From Sphingomonas trueperi (lineage in GTDB: Bacteria; Pseudomonadota; Alphaproteobacteria; Sphingomonadales; Sphingomonadaceae): 64,000 nucleotides of DNA. A program made the position numbers and the translations under genes. Below the pieces are notes generated by a model that was given only the letters and a program-made list of their open reading frames with translations, did not search any database and was not told the DNA's origin. Positions 48,351-56,584 of this stretch are shown in pieces (the stretch's first letter is position 1; every line of letters begins with the position of its first letter). The stretch lies in assembly GCF_011927635.1 (NCBI RefSeq), contig NZ_JAATJB010000010.1:105011-169010 (forward strand), given 5' to 3'.

Positions 48351-49247
48351 ATGGATCGACTGGAGATGTTGCGGACGTTCATCGCGGTTGCCGACAAGGG
48401 CAGCTTCGCGGAGGCGGCGCGCAGCCTGAACATGACGCCCTCCACCGCCACCCGCGCGATCAAGGACCTGGAAGAGTCGCTGGGGCTGACGCTGCTGATG
48501 CGCACCACCCGTTCGGTGCGGCTGACTGAAGCCGGCGAAGGCTATATCGGCCGCTGCCGCGCGGCGCTGGCGGAGCTGGACGCAGCCGAGCGGGACGTGC
48601 GCGGCGTCGGGGCCAAGCCGCACGGCACGTTGGTCGTCACCGCGCCGATGGTGTTCGGCCGGCTCCACATCGTGCCGGTGATCGACGCGGTGATCCGCGC
48701 TAATCCCGATCTCAACATCCGCCTGCTGCTGCTCGATCGCGTGGTGCGGATGGTGGAGGAGGGGATCGACATCGCGGTGCGCATCGCCGATCTCTCGGAC
48801 AGTGCGTTCCACGCCGTGCGCGTCGGCGAGATCCGCAAGGTGGTGACGGCGAGCCCGGCCTATCTCGCGCAGCATGGCGAGCCGACCAGCGTCCCCGAGC
48901 TTGCCGCGCACCGGCTGATCCATTTCGACGGGCTGGCCGGGCCGCCGGGGGAATGGCGCTTCGGCGCTGCCGGGCGCCCGGCGCTCCGGCTCGAACCGCG
49001 GCTGATCGTCAACAGCGCGGACGCAGCGATCCAGGCGGCGTGCCTGGGGATGGGGATCACGCGCGCGCTCTCCTACCAGGTGGCGGACGATATCGCCGCG
49101 GGACGCCTGAAGCGGCTGCTGGTCGACCAGGAGCCGCCGCCCGTCCCGGTGCACCTGCTGTTCCAGGGCCAGCGATCCGCCTCGCCCAACCTCCGCGTGT
49201 TTATCGAGGCGGTGAAGCAGTATTTCCGGACCGCGCGGCTCGGCTGA
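48351..49247 (+). CDS. LysR family transcriptional regulator
   Basis: The 298-residue protein has the LysR winged helix at residues 1-60 (MDRLEMLRTFIAVADKGSFAEAARSLNMTPST) and a periplasmic-binding-like effector domain from about 90. It belongs to the CrgA-like branch by its AARSLNMTPSTATRAI helix. It is divergent from the crotonase/hydrolase operon, 341 bases away, and is the expected regulator of it; the inducer is unknown. Confidence 0.93.
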   Translation: MDRLEMLRTFIAVADKGSFAEAARSLNMTPSTATRAIKDLEESLGLTLLMRTTRSVRLTEAGEGYIGRCRAALAELDAAERDVRGVGAKPHGTLVVTAPMVFGRLHIVPVIDAVIRANPDLNIRLLLLDRVVRMVEEGIDIAVRIADLSDSAFHAVRVGEIRKVVTASPAYLAQHGEPTSVPELAAHRLIHFDGLAGPPGEWRFGAAGRPALRLEPRLIVNSADAAIQAACLGMGITRALSYQVADDIAAGRLKRLLVDQEPPPVPVHLLFQGQRSASPNLRVFIEAVKQYFRTARLG

Positions 49248-49300
49248 GCCGGGGCAGGACGGGTGCGCAGGCCCTTGCGGGAAGAGCCTGCGCACCTGGT

Positions 49301-50401
49301 TCATGCCGCGGCGCGGTCGTGAAACGGATAGTCGGTGTAGCCGCGCGCATCGCCACCATAGAAGGTCGCGCGGTCATAGGCGTTGAGCGGCAGGCCGAGC
49401 CGCAGCCGCTCGGGCAGGTCGGGATTGGCGATGAACGCGCGGCCGAACGCCACCGCATCGGCATCCCCGGCCTCCAGCAGCGCTTTGGCGCCGACGCCGT
49501 CGAACCCACCTGCCGCAATGATCGTGCCGCGGAACAGCGGCCGAAGGTGGCGCACCGCGACCGGTTCGGCTTCGACGATCAGCTCCGTGCCCTTGATGCG
49601 CGGCTCGACGACGTGGAGATAGGCGATGCCCAGTGCATCGAGCTTCCGCGCGACATAGCCGAAGGTCGCCTGCGGATCGCTGTCGAACATCGATCCGTAG
49701 GTGCCGCTGGGGCTCAGCCGTACGCCGACGCGATCGGCACCGAACGCATCGATCGCGGCCTGCGTCGCTTCCAGCAGGAAGCGCGCGCGGTTCTCGATCG
49801 GTCCGCCATAGTCGTCGGTGCGGCGGTTGGTGCCGTCCTGCAGGAACTGATCCGGCAGATAGCCATTGGCGCCGTGGATCTCGACGCCGTCGAACCCGGC
49901 GGCGCGGGCCCGCGCCGCGCCCGCGCCGAACTCGGCGATGATCGCCGGGATTTCGTCCCGCTCCAGCGCACGCGGCATGCTGAACGGGACCGGGCCGTGC
50001 GTGGCATAGCCATAGCCCTCGGCCGCCGCGATAGCTGAGGGCGCGACCGGCGCCGCGCCGTTCGGCTGGATGTCCGGATGCGATTGCCGGCCGACATGCC
50101 ACAGCTGCAGCACGATCTGCCCGCCCTTCGCATGGACGGCGTTGGTCACCGCCCGCCAGCCCTCGATCTGGGCATCGTCATAGATCCCCGGCGCGCCGGC
50201 ATAGCCATAGCCCTGCCGCGAAATCGGCGTTGCCTCGGACACGATGAGCCCGCCCTTGGACGCGCGCTGGGTATAGTATTCGCGCATCAATGCGCTCGGG
50301 CGATCGCCGGGATCGGCGCGCATGCGGGTGAGCGGGGCCATGACCACGCGATGGCCGAGCGAAAGGGCACCGGCGCGGACCGGTGTGAACAATTTGGACA
50401 T
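49301..50401 (-). CDS. nemA: Alkene reductase, Old Yellow Enzyme family (NemA-like)
   Basis: The 366-residue FMN enzyme reduces activated C=C bonds of enones, maleimides and nitro esters with NADPH. It shows MAPLTRMRAD, YYTQRASKGGLIVSEATPIS, the QLWHVGRQSHP block, HGANGYLPDQFLQDGTNRRTDDYGG with the substrate-binding HGAN, and an FGRAFIANPDL phosphate loop. It is the third gene of a unit behind a 51-residue ORF and a GST gene and is probably under the divergent LysR at 51309. Confidence 0.95.
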   Translation of the reverse strand: MSKLFTPVRAGALSLGHRVVMAPLTRMRADPGDRPSALMREYYTQRASKGGLIVSEATPISRQGYGYAGAPGIYDDAQIEGWRAVTNAVHAKGGQIVLQLWHVGRQSHPDIQPNGAAPVAPSAIAAAEGYGYATHGPVPFSMPRALERDEIPAIIAEFGAGAARARAAGFDGVEIHGANGYLPDQFLQDGTNRRTDDYGGPIENRARFLLEATQAAIDAFGADRVGVRLSPSGTYGSMFDSDPQATFGYVARKLDALGIAYLHVVEPRIKGTELIVEAEPVAVRHLRPLFRGTIIAAGGFDGVGAKALLEAGDADAVAFGRAFIANPDLPERLRLGLPLNAYDRATFYGGDARGYTDYPFHDRAAA

Positions 50402-50424
50402 GGGACTTCCTCTTCGATGGGGCT

Positions 50425-51045
50425 TCAGGCGACCGGCACCAGCGCCTCGACACGGGCGATGGCGCGCCGGACGGCAGGGCGCTGCTCAACCTCGGCGTAC
50501 CAGCGGGCGACGTTGGGCGCGGCTTCCAGGCCGACCCCGGCGAATTCGCGGCGCCACAGCCAGCCGAAATGGGCGATGTCGGCGATGGTGAAGGCGTCGC
50601 CGGCGGCGAAGCGGCGTGTCGCCAGTACCGCGTCGAGCACCGCGACGGTGCGCTTCGCCTCTCCGGAGAAGCGTTCGATGGCGAGCGGCTGCGGCTCGGC
50701 GGCGAGGCGCTGGAAGAAGCCCGCTTGGCCGAAGGCGGGGCTCAGGCCGGAGGCGTGGAAGAACAATTGCTCGAACACGCGCGCCCGCGCCTCGCCCGAG
50801 GCGGGGAGCAGCTTGCCGGCCTTCTCGGCGAGATAGACGAGGATCGCGGCGGACTCGGTTAGCACCAGGTCATTGTCGACCAGCACCGGTACCTTGGCGT
50901 TCGGGTTGAGCGCGATGAAGTCGGGCAGCTTCTGCTCGCCCTTGCGGATGTTCACCGCGTGAAGCTCATAGTCGAGGCCGAGTTCTTCCAGTGCGATCGG
51001 CACCTTGATGCTGTTGGGCGTGGCGAAGGCATAGACGTCAAGCAT
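50425..51045 (-). CDS. Glutathione S-transferase
   Basis: The 206-residue enzyme has a beta/theta-like N-terminal thioredoxin domain (LDVYAFATPNSIKVPIALEELGLDYELH, then NPNAKVPVLVDNDLVLTESAAILVYLAEKAG with cis-Pro and the glutathione-binding ES pair) and a helical C-terminal domain with FAAGDAFTIADIAHFGW. It probably conjugates electrophiles that its OYE neighbour also meets. Its ATG overlaps the stop of the preceding 51-residue ORF by eight bases. Confidence 0.94.
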   Translation of the reverse strand: MLDVYAFATPNSIKVPIALEELGLDYELHAVNIRKGEQKLPDFIALNPNAKVPVLVDNDLVLTESAAILVYLAEKAGKLLPASGEARARVFEQLFFHASGLSPAFGQAGFFQRLAAEPQPLAIERFSGEAKRTVAVLDAVLATRRFAAGDAFTIADIAHFGWLWRREFAGVGLEAAPNVARWYAEVEQRPAVRRAIARVEALVPVA

Positions 51046-51193
51046 GAGAGTCCTCCTTGGAGTTGAAGCGGGCCCGGAGCAGCGGGGCGGCCATCGCGAC
51101 CAGCGCCGGGATCGGGCTACCGGTGCTCTGGTAGGCGAGCAGCCCGTCGAGGACCGCGGGTGCGGCGCTGGTCCGCATTAGCCATGTCAGCAT
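51038..51193 (-). CDS. Small 51-residue protein, unknown, upstream-coupled to GST
   Basis: The ORF begins MLTWLMRTSAAPAVLDGLL, has a hydrophobic middle (LVAMAAPLL) and ends in a polar tail. It is supported by a good AAGGAGA ribosome site six bases before the ATG and by an eight-base overlap with the GST start, which suggests translational coupling. I recognise no family. It could be a leader peptide or a small membrane protein, and it may also be spurious. Confidence 0.5.
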   Translation of the reverse strand: MLTWLMRTSAAPAVLDGLLAYQSTGSPIPALVAMAAPLLRARFNSKEDSHA

Positions 51194-51289
51194 CGACGGT
51201 CTCCTTGTTCGCCTCGGCGGATCCGAAGACGTGTCGACGAAATGCCTCTTCTGTTGTGGACATGGCAGCCGCGCCTGCGCGATAACGTC

Positions 51290-51306
51290 CATTCCGAGGA
51301 GGAATG
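51290..51306. promoter_or_regulatory. Candidate LysR operator A (CATTCC-N5-GGAATG)
   Basis: A perfect 6-bp inverted repeat with five bases between the arms fits the T-N11-A rule of LysR boxes (ATTCC-N5-GGAAT). It overlaps the AGGAGG ribosome site of the LysR gene and sits in the divergent region shared with the GST/OYE unit. An identical pair of arms occurs at 52223 on the other side of the same LysR gene. Confidence 0.7.
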
Positions 51307-51308
51307 AC

Positions 51309-52208
51309 GTGGACCGATATCAGGCAATGGCCACCTTCGTGCGGGTGGTGGAGACCGGCTCCTTCTCGGCGGCGGCGCGGCATCTCAACGTGGGGCAGCC
51401 GGCGGTATCCAAGACGATCGCGCAGCTGGAGGGCCGGCTGCAGGTGAGCCTGCTGATCCGCTCGACCCACGGCCTTACCCCGACCGAGGCGGGGCAGCGC
51501 TTCTACGAGCGCGCCAAGCTCGCCATCCAGGAGGCCGACGAGGCCGAGCTTGCCGCGCGCGGGGCGAGGGCGGGCCTTTCCGGCTGCCTGCGGGTCTCGG
51601 CGGCCACGACCTTCGCGCGGCTGCATGTCGTGCCGCTGCTGCCGCGCTTCCTGGCACAGCATCCCGAACTGGAGATCGACGTGATCCTCGACGATCGCGT
51701 GATCGACCTGATTGCCGAGGGCATCGACGTCTCGCTGCGGATGGGGGCGCTGCCAGATTCCTCCGCCGTGGCGCGCAAGCTGGCGACCGGGCGCCGTTCG
51801 GTGCTGGCAACGCCCGGCTATCTCGCCCGCGCCGGCGCGCCGCAAAGCCCGGCCGACATCGCCGCGCACGATACCGTGTTGTACAGCCAGCTCTCCAACA
51901 TCTGGTCGTTCCAGCGCGACGGCACCGAAGCGTCGGTGACGGTGCGCAGCCGGGTGCGCGTGAGTGCGGCCGAGGGTCTGCGCGCCGCGGTGCTGAGCGA
52001 CATGGGGCTGACCATCGCGTCGGACTGGATGTTCTGGTCCGAACTGGCGAGCGGGGAAGTCCGCCGGGTGCTGACGGACTGGACGCTGCCGCCGATCGAC
52101 CTCTGGGCCGTGTTCCCGGCCGGGCGCATGGCGAGCGCCAAGGCGCGCCAGTTCGCCGCCTTTGTCGAGGCAGCCATGGCGGGCCACCAGGCTACATCGC
52201 CAAACTAG
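51309..52208 (+). CDS. LysR family transcriptional regulator, flanked by twin operators
   Basis: The 299-residue regulator has its winged helix at residues 1-60 (YQAMATFVRVVETGSFSAAARHLNVGQPAVSKTIAQLEGRL) and a C-terminal effector domain. The GTG start has AGGAGG seven bases upstream; upstream codons of the same frame do not resemble a LysR N terminus. Its neighbours are an OYE/GST unit on one side and a peroxiredoxin on the other, so the signal is probably an electrophile or peroxide. Inverted repeats with identical arms lie before and after the gene. Confidence 0.94.
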   Translation: MDRYQAMATFVRVVETGSFSAAARHLNVGQPAVSKTIAQLEGRLQVSLLIRSTHGLTPTEAGQRFYERAKLAIQEADEAELAARGARAGLSGCLRVSAATTFARLHVVPLLPRFLAQHPELEIDVILDDRVIDLIAEGIDVSLRMGALPDSSAVARKLATGRRSVLATPGYLARAGAPQSPADIAAHDTVLYSQLSNIWSFQRDGTEASVTVRSRVRVSAAEGLRAAVLSDMGLTIASDWMFWSELASGEVRRVLTDWTLPPIDLWAVFPAGRMASAKARQFAAFVEAAMAGHQATSPN

Positions 52209-52222
52209 CAGCGGCGGCTGCT

Positions 52223-52239
52223 CATTCCCCGGAGGAATG
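52223..52239. promoter_or_regulatory. Candidate LysR operator B (CATTCC-N5-GGAATG)
   Basis: Same inverted arms and spacing as the site at 51290, located 15 bases after the LysR stop and 83 bases before the peroxiredoxin start. The central five bases differ (CCGGA against GAGGA), so only the symmetric arms are shared, as expected for a protein-binding site. Confidence 0.7.
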
Positions 52240-52321
52240 GACGTTAGTCGCCGGGCGCGGCTGCACCGGCGGGGTGCGGTGGCGCATCTGTGCCTTGCCA
52301 CTACGGACAAGGACCACCCCC

Positions 52322-52996
52322 ATGACTCTCCAAGCCAAGCTCGATGCTTTCAAGGCCGATTTCGAAGCCGGCAAGCCGCCCTACAACGTGCCGCCCTCGG
52401 TGATCGCAACGATGCGCCGCGCGACGGCGGAGCTGATCGCCAGCGGTGCCGCAGCCGAGGCGCGCAAGGCCGGCGACAAGGCCCCGGCCTTCACCCTCAA
52501 CGATCCCGACGGCAATCCCGTCTCCTCGTCGGCGCTGCTCGCCAACGGGCCGCTGGTCGTCAGCTTCTCTCGCGGGGCCTGGTGTCCCTATTGCAACATG
52601 GAGCTGCAGGCGCTGCAGGAAGCGCTGCCGGCGTTCCAGGCACTGGGCGCGAACCTCGTCGCCATCTCGCCGCAGACCGCGGTGAACAGCCGCAAGTCGG
52701 TGCGCCAGAATGCGCTCGATTTCCCGATCCTGTCGGACACCCATAACGATGTCGCCGCCGCGTTCGGCCTCCGCTTCGCGCTTCCCGACTATCTGGTCGA
52801 ACTTTACCAGAGCCTCAAGAACGACCTGCCCGCGTTCAACGGCGACCCCAGCTGGACCCTGCCGATGCCGGCCCGCTACGTGATCGGCCAGGACGGCACG
52901 ATCCTCTATGCCGAGGTGAACCCGGATTACACCCGCCGCCCCGAGCCCGAGGACATGCTCCCGGCGCTCCGCCGCGCCGTCGCCCTTTCAGCCTGA
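52322..52996 (+). CDS. Peroxiredoxin-like protein (AhpC/TSA family)
   Basis: The 224-residue protein has a thioredoxin fold with GDKAPAFTLNDPDG and the redox motif RGAWCPYCNMELQAL near residue 88, where CxxC replaces the single peroxidatic Cys context of AhpC. This form is common in AhpC/TSA-annotated proteins of unknown reductant. Start ATG gives MTLQAKLDAFKADF. It follows an operator-like repeat and is followed by a GC-rich hairpin. Confidence 0.9.
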   Translation: MTLQAKLDAFKADFEAGKPPYNVPPSVIATMRRATAELIASGAAAEARKAGDKAPAFTLNDPDGNPVSSSALLANGPLVVSFSRGAWCPYCNMELQALQEALPAFQALGANLVAISPQTAVNSRKSVRQNALDFPILSDTHNDVAAAFGLRFALPDYLVELYQSLKNDLPAFNGDPSWTLPMPARYVIGQDGTILYAEVNPDYTRRPEPEDMLPALRRAVALSA

Positions 52997-53002
52997 CCCT
53001 CC

Positions 53003-53026
53003 GCCCGGCCGCGCCGGCGGCCGGGC
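53003..53026 (+). terminator. Hairpin after the peroxiredoxin gene
   Basis: GCCCGGCCGC (53003-53012) and GCGGCCGGGC (53017-53026) are exact inverses around GCCG and are followed by CTTT. It could terminate or attenuate transcription before the SDR gene 18 bases later. Confidence 0.6.
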
Positions 53027-53043
53027 CTTTCGGGAGCAGTCCC

Positions 53044-53760
53044 ATGTCGCGTACCTTTCTCGTCACCGGTGCCAGCAAGGGCATCGGCCTTGCGCTCGCC
53101 CAGCGCCTCCATCGAAGCGGCCACCAGGTTGTCGGCCTCGCACGCCGCTCGACGGCGGACTTTCCCGGCACGCTGGTGCTGACGGACCTCGCCGATCCGG
53201 AGGCGACCGAGGCGACGCTCCGCGAGCTCCTCGCCCGTTTCCGCTTCGACGGTGTGGTCAACAATGTCGGGCTGGTGCGCCCCCAGCCGCTCGGCGCCGT
53301 CGAACTGCCCGTGCTGGAGGAGGTGCTGCGCGTCAACCTCCACCCCGCGCTGCAGGCCGTGCAGGCGCTGCTGCCGGGGATGATCGAGCGCGGCTGGGGC
53401 AGGGTGGTCAACATCACCAGCCTGACCGTACTCGGCGCGCTCGAGCGCACCGCCTACGCCGCTGCCAAGGCCGCGCTGGCCAGCTTCAGCCGCAGCTGGG
53501 CGCTGGAACTGGCGACCACCGGCATCACCGTGAACGCGGTGTCGCCCGGTCCCACCCAGACTGCGCTGTTCCGCGAGAACAATCCCGTGGGCAGCAGCGG
53601 CGAGCAGCGCTATCTGGCGCAGGTGCCGATGCGTCGCCTGGGCTGGCCGGACGAGATCGCGTCGGCGATCGCCTTCCTGCTTTCCGACGATGCCGGCTTC
53701 ATCACCGGCCAGACGCTGCATGTCGACGGCGGCGCCTCGATCGGCAAGGCGGCGTTCTAA
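53044..53760 (+). CDS. Short-chain dehydrogenase/reductase
   Basis: The 238-residue SDR has the cofactor motif TGASKGIG near residue 9, NNVG in place of NNAG, the catalytic YAAAK, and the PGPTQT loop near residue 175, giving a complete classical SDR. An arginine pair (ARRS) after the second strand suggests NADP. The substrate is unknown. It follows the peroxiredoxin gene on the same strand and is convergent with the next LysR gene. Confidence 0.92.
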   Translation: MSRTFLVTGASKGIGLALAQRLHRSGHQVVGLARRSTADFPGTLVLTDLADPEATEATLRELLARFRFDGVVNNVGLVRPQPLGAVELPVLEEVLRVNLHPALQAVQALLPGMIERGWGRVVNITSLTVLGALERTAYAAAKAALASFSRSWALELATTGITVNAVSPGPTQTALFRENNPVGSSGEQRYLAQVPMRRLGWPDEIASAIAFLLSDDAGFITGQTLHVDGGASIGKAAF

Positions 53761-53782
53761 GACAGCATGGTGCCGTCTGCAC

Positions 53783-54697
53783 TCAGGGGGCGGTGCGCTG
53801 GCGAAGCAACTGCAGGCACCAGTCCGTGAACGCGCGCACCTTGGCCGGCCGATGCTGGCGGGTGGGGTACAGCGCGTAGAGCGGGAAGGTTTCGCCCGGC
53901 CAGTCCGGAAAGAGCTCGGCCAGCGCGCCGCGCTCCAGAAGGTCGCGGCTGCCCAGTTCGAGGATCTGCGCTATTCCCGCACCCCCGCAGCAGGCGCGGA
54001 TCATCGTGTCGACGTCCGAGACCATCAGCCGCGCCGGCTGGCGGACGGGCAGCACCACATCCCCCCGTCGAAATTCCCAGGCGAAGGGGCGGCCGCTGCG
54101 GGGATCCTGATAGTCGATGCAGGCGTGGTCGATCAGTTCCCGCGGGTCGGCCGGGCGGCCCTGCGCGGCGATATAGGCGGGCGAGGCCACGGTCAGGATA
54201 CGCGTCTCCAGCAGCTTGCGCGCGGTGACCCCCGCCGAGGGCGGCTCGCCGAAGCGGAGCGCCATGTCGAACCCGTCGGCGACCAAGTCGCCGATCTGCT
54301 CGCGCATCAGCAATTCGAGCCGCAGCTCCGGATGCGCGGCGAGGAACGCGGTCAGCGCCGGCGCGAGCACCAGCCGCGAGAAGAACGGATCGACGTTGAC
54401 CCGCAACCTGCCGCGGACCCGCTGGCTGCTGCCGGCGGCTTCGAGCGCGGCCTGTTCGATCCCTTCGAGATGCGGGCCCACCTGTTCCCAGAACCGCCGC
54501 CCTTCGTCGGTAAGGCGCAGGCTGCGCGTCGTTCGGTCGAGCAGCCGCACGCCGACGCGGGCTTCCAGCCGCTGGATGGCGCGTCCGACGCCCGACTGGG
54601 TCAGCCCCAGCGCCTCGGCAGCGCGGGTCATCGTGCCGGCCTCCACTACCGCCATCAGCACCGTCACACCCGAGAGCAGCCGTCCGTCATACCCCAT
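53783..54697 (-). CDS. LysR family transcriptional regulator
   Basis: The 304-residue LysR protein has an N-terminal winged helix (LLSGVTVLMAVVEAGTMTRAAEALGLTQSGVGRAIQRLEARVG) and an effector domain from about 90. It is divergent from the SDR gene at 54795, with 97 bases between them, so that SDR is its likely target. No clear symmetrical site stands out in the gap apart from CCGGAATG near 54717. Confidence 0.93.
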   Translation of the reverse strand: MGYDGRLLSGVTVLMAVVEAGTMTRAAEALGLTQSGVGRAIQRLEARVGVRLLDRTTRSLRLTDEGRRFWEQVGPHLEGIEQAALEAAGSSQRVRGRLRVNVDPFFSRLVLAPALTAFLAAHPELRLELLMREQIGDLVADGFDMALRFGEPPSAGVTARKLLETRILTVASPAYIAAQGRPADPRELIDHACIDYQDPRSGRPFAWEFRRGDVVLPVRQPARLMVSDVDTMIRACCGGAGIAQILELGSRDLLERGALAELFPDWPGETFPLYALYPTRQHRPAKVRAFTDWCLQLLRQRTAP

Positions 54698-54794
54698 GGT
54701 TCCATGACTCCTTATCCGGAATGTCTGGACGAAACGGCGCTACGCCCGCCGGAGTTGCCGCGCCATAGCGATGGGGTGTTTTGAGGAGAATCGC

Positions 54795-55484
54795 ATGACG
54801 GAAGCTTCGACTGCCCTTGTTCTCGGCGCATCGCGCGGGCTTGGGCTCGCCCTTGCCGAGGAATGGCTCGGCCGCGGCTGGAGGGTGATCGCGACGGCGC
54901 GCGGCGCATCCGAGGGGCTCGACGCGCTCGCGCGTCGTTATCCCGATGCCCTCGCGATCGAGCAGGTCGACATCAACGCGGCGGACGCAGTGCGGACGTT
55001 GCGCGCGCGGCTGGACGGGCGGCGGCTCGACGTGCTGTTCGTCAACGCCGGCATCGCGCGCGCGATCGAGGCGAGCCCCGCCACCGCCGACGAAGCCGAT
55101 TTCCTCGACATGATGCTCACCAACGCCTTTTCGCCGGTCCGTGCTGCCGAACTGCTGCGCGACCTGGTGCCCGCGGGCGGGACGATTGCGGTCATGACCT
55201 CCGAGCTGGGCAGCATCGAGCACGCGGGGGGCGGCTGGCAGCTCTATTCCTCCAGCAAGGCCGCGCTCAACATGCTGATGAAGGGCTATGCGGCAAAGCA
55301 TGCAGGCGACGGGCATGTGCTGCTCCTGGTTGCGCCGGGCTGGGTGCGGACCGACATGGGCGGTAGCGATGCCGCCCTGTCGATCGAGGAGAGCATCCCG
55401 CTGGTCGTCGACATGATCGAGGCCAATCGCGGCGAGCCGGGGCTCCGCTATGTCGACCGGTTCAACCGGCGCATTTCCTGGTGA
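54795..55484 (+). CDS. Short-chain dehydrogenase/reductase
   Basis: The 229-residue enzyme has GASRGLGLALAEEWLGRGW as the NAD(P)-binding start, VNAGIA, and YSSSKAALNMLMK with the catalytic Tyr and Lys. The C-terminal PGWVRTDMGG is typical of the carbonyl-reductase-like SDRs. ATG 54795 follows GAGGAG. Substrate unknown; the divergent LysR gene suggests inducible use. Confidence 0.92.
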   Translation: MTEASTALVLGASRGLGLALAEEWLGRGWRVIATARGASEGLDALARRYPDALAIEQVDINAADAVRTLRARLDGRRLDVLFVNAGIARAIEASPATADEADFLDMMLTNAFSPVRAAELLRDLVPAGGTIAVMTSELGSIEHAGGGWQLYSSSKAALNMLMKGYAAKHAGDGHVLLLVAPGWVRTDMGGSDAALSIEESIPLVVDMIEANRGEPGLRYVDRFNRRISW

Positions 55485-55490
55485 GACCGG

Positions 55491-55522
55491 GATCGGCGGC
55501 GGCCCGGCGGTCGCCGCCGATC
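55491..55522. terminator. Bidirectional hairpin between convergent SDR and hydrolase genes
   Basis: GATCGGCGGCG (55491-55501) and CGCCGCCGATC (55512-55522) are perfect 11-bp inverses with a 10-base loop. It lies between two convergent stops and lacks a T-run on either side. Confidence 0.65.
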
Positions 55523-55529
55523 TCCAGTA

Positions 55530-56504
55530 TCAACGGGCGGGCAGCGTGCGGCCGAGAAAGTCCTGGATCAGCGGCACGATCTCGTCGGCCTTGTCCTCCA
55601 GCGCGAAATGGCCGGAGTCGATCAGGTGCAGTTCGGCCTGGGGATTGTCGCGCAGATAGGCCTTGGCGCCGGCGACGACGAAGCATTCGTCCTTGGCACC
55701 CCATACGATCAGCATCGGCGGCTTGCGCGTGCGGAAAAAGGCCTGGAATTGCGGATAGAGCGCAAGGTTGGTGCGATAATCATAGAACAGGTCGAGCTGG
55801 ATCTCGTCATTGCCCGGCCGATCGAGCAGCGCCTGGTCGTGACCCCACGTATCCGGGTCGACCCGGCTGGGGTCCGACACGCCGTTCAGATATTGCCACT
55901 TGGTGATCTCCGGCGTCACCACCTTGCGCAGCGCGTTGCGATTGGCGGGGCTGGGATCGGCCCAGAGCGCCTGCACCGGCTTCCAGAAGTCCTGGATGCC
56001 GTCGAGATAGGCATTGCCGTTCTGGACGATCAGGCCGGCGACGCGGTCCGGGTGGCGCAGCGCCAGGCGCAGGCCGATCGGCGCGCCATAATCCTGGATG
56101 TACATCGTGTAGCGGGTGACGCCGATCTGATCGAGCAGCGCCTCGGTGACGTCGGTCAGGTGCGCGAAGGTGTAGGCGAACTGGGTGTGATCGGGGGCGC
56201 TCGACTGGCCGAAGCCGGGATAGTCGGGCGCGATCACATGGTAGCGCGTGGCCAGCGCGGGGATCAGGTTGCGATATTGGAAGGAAGAGCTCGGAAAGCC
56301 GTGGAGCAGCAGCACGGTCGGCGCGTCCTTGGGGCCGGCTTCGCGATAGAAGATGTCGAGGCCCTGTACCTTGGCCGTGCGGTAGTGGAGTACCGTTTCC
56401 GGCGCCTGCACGGTAGCCCGGCTTGCGGGCTCGGCGGCATGCGCAGCGGGTGTGCCGAAAGCGAGAGCGGCGGCAAGCGTGCCGGCGGCGAGTGCGTTCA
56501 TCAT
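55530..56504 (-). CDS. Exported alpha/beta hydrolase with Asp nucleophile
   Basis: The 324-residue precursor has a signal peptide (MMNALAAGTLAAALAFGTPAAHA), then the same core as the hydrolase at 46327: HGFPSSS, YPGFGQS, nucleophile elbow QDYGAP, QNGNAYLDG, and the histidine in DSGHFALE. An acid lies in WGAKDE. It is therefore a periplasmic or secreted dehalogenase/epoxide hydrolase-like enzyme. AAGGAG lies eight bases before the ATG; the longer open frame upstream is a shadow of the neighbouring gene. Confidence 0.91.
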   Translation of the reverse strand: MMNALAAGTLAAALAFGTPAAHAAEPASRATVQAPETVLHYRTAKVQGLDIFYREAGPKDAPTVLLLHGFPSSSFQYRNLIPALATRYHVIAPDYPGFGQSSAPDHTQFAYTFAHLTDVTEALLDQIGVTRYTMYIQDYGAPIGLRLALRHPDRVAGLIVQNGNAYLDGIQDFWKPVQALWADPSPANRNALRKVVTPEITKWQYLNGVSDPSRVDPDTWGHDQALLDRPGNDEIQLDLFYDYRTNLALYPQFQAFFRTRKPPMLIVWGAKDECFVVAGAKAYLRDNPQAELHLIDSGHFALEDKADEIVPLIQDFLGRTLPAR

Positions 56505-56584
56505 GGTCTGCTCCTTGAGCGAAGGACTTGGATACCCCTTTGTGGCTCTCGGCAGATCGGATGATAATCGGCGGATGCTGAAGT

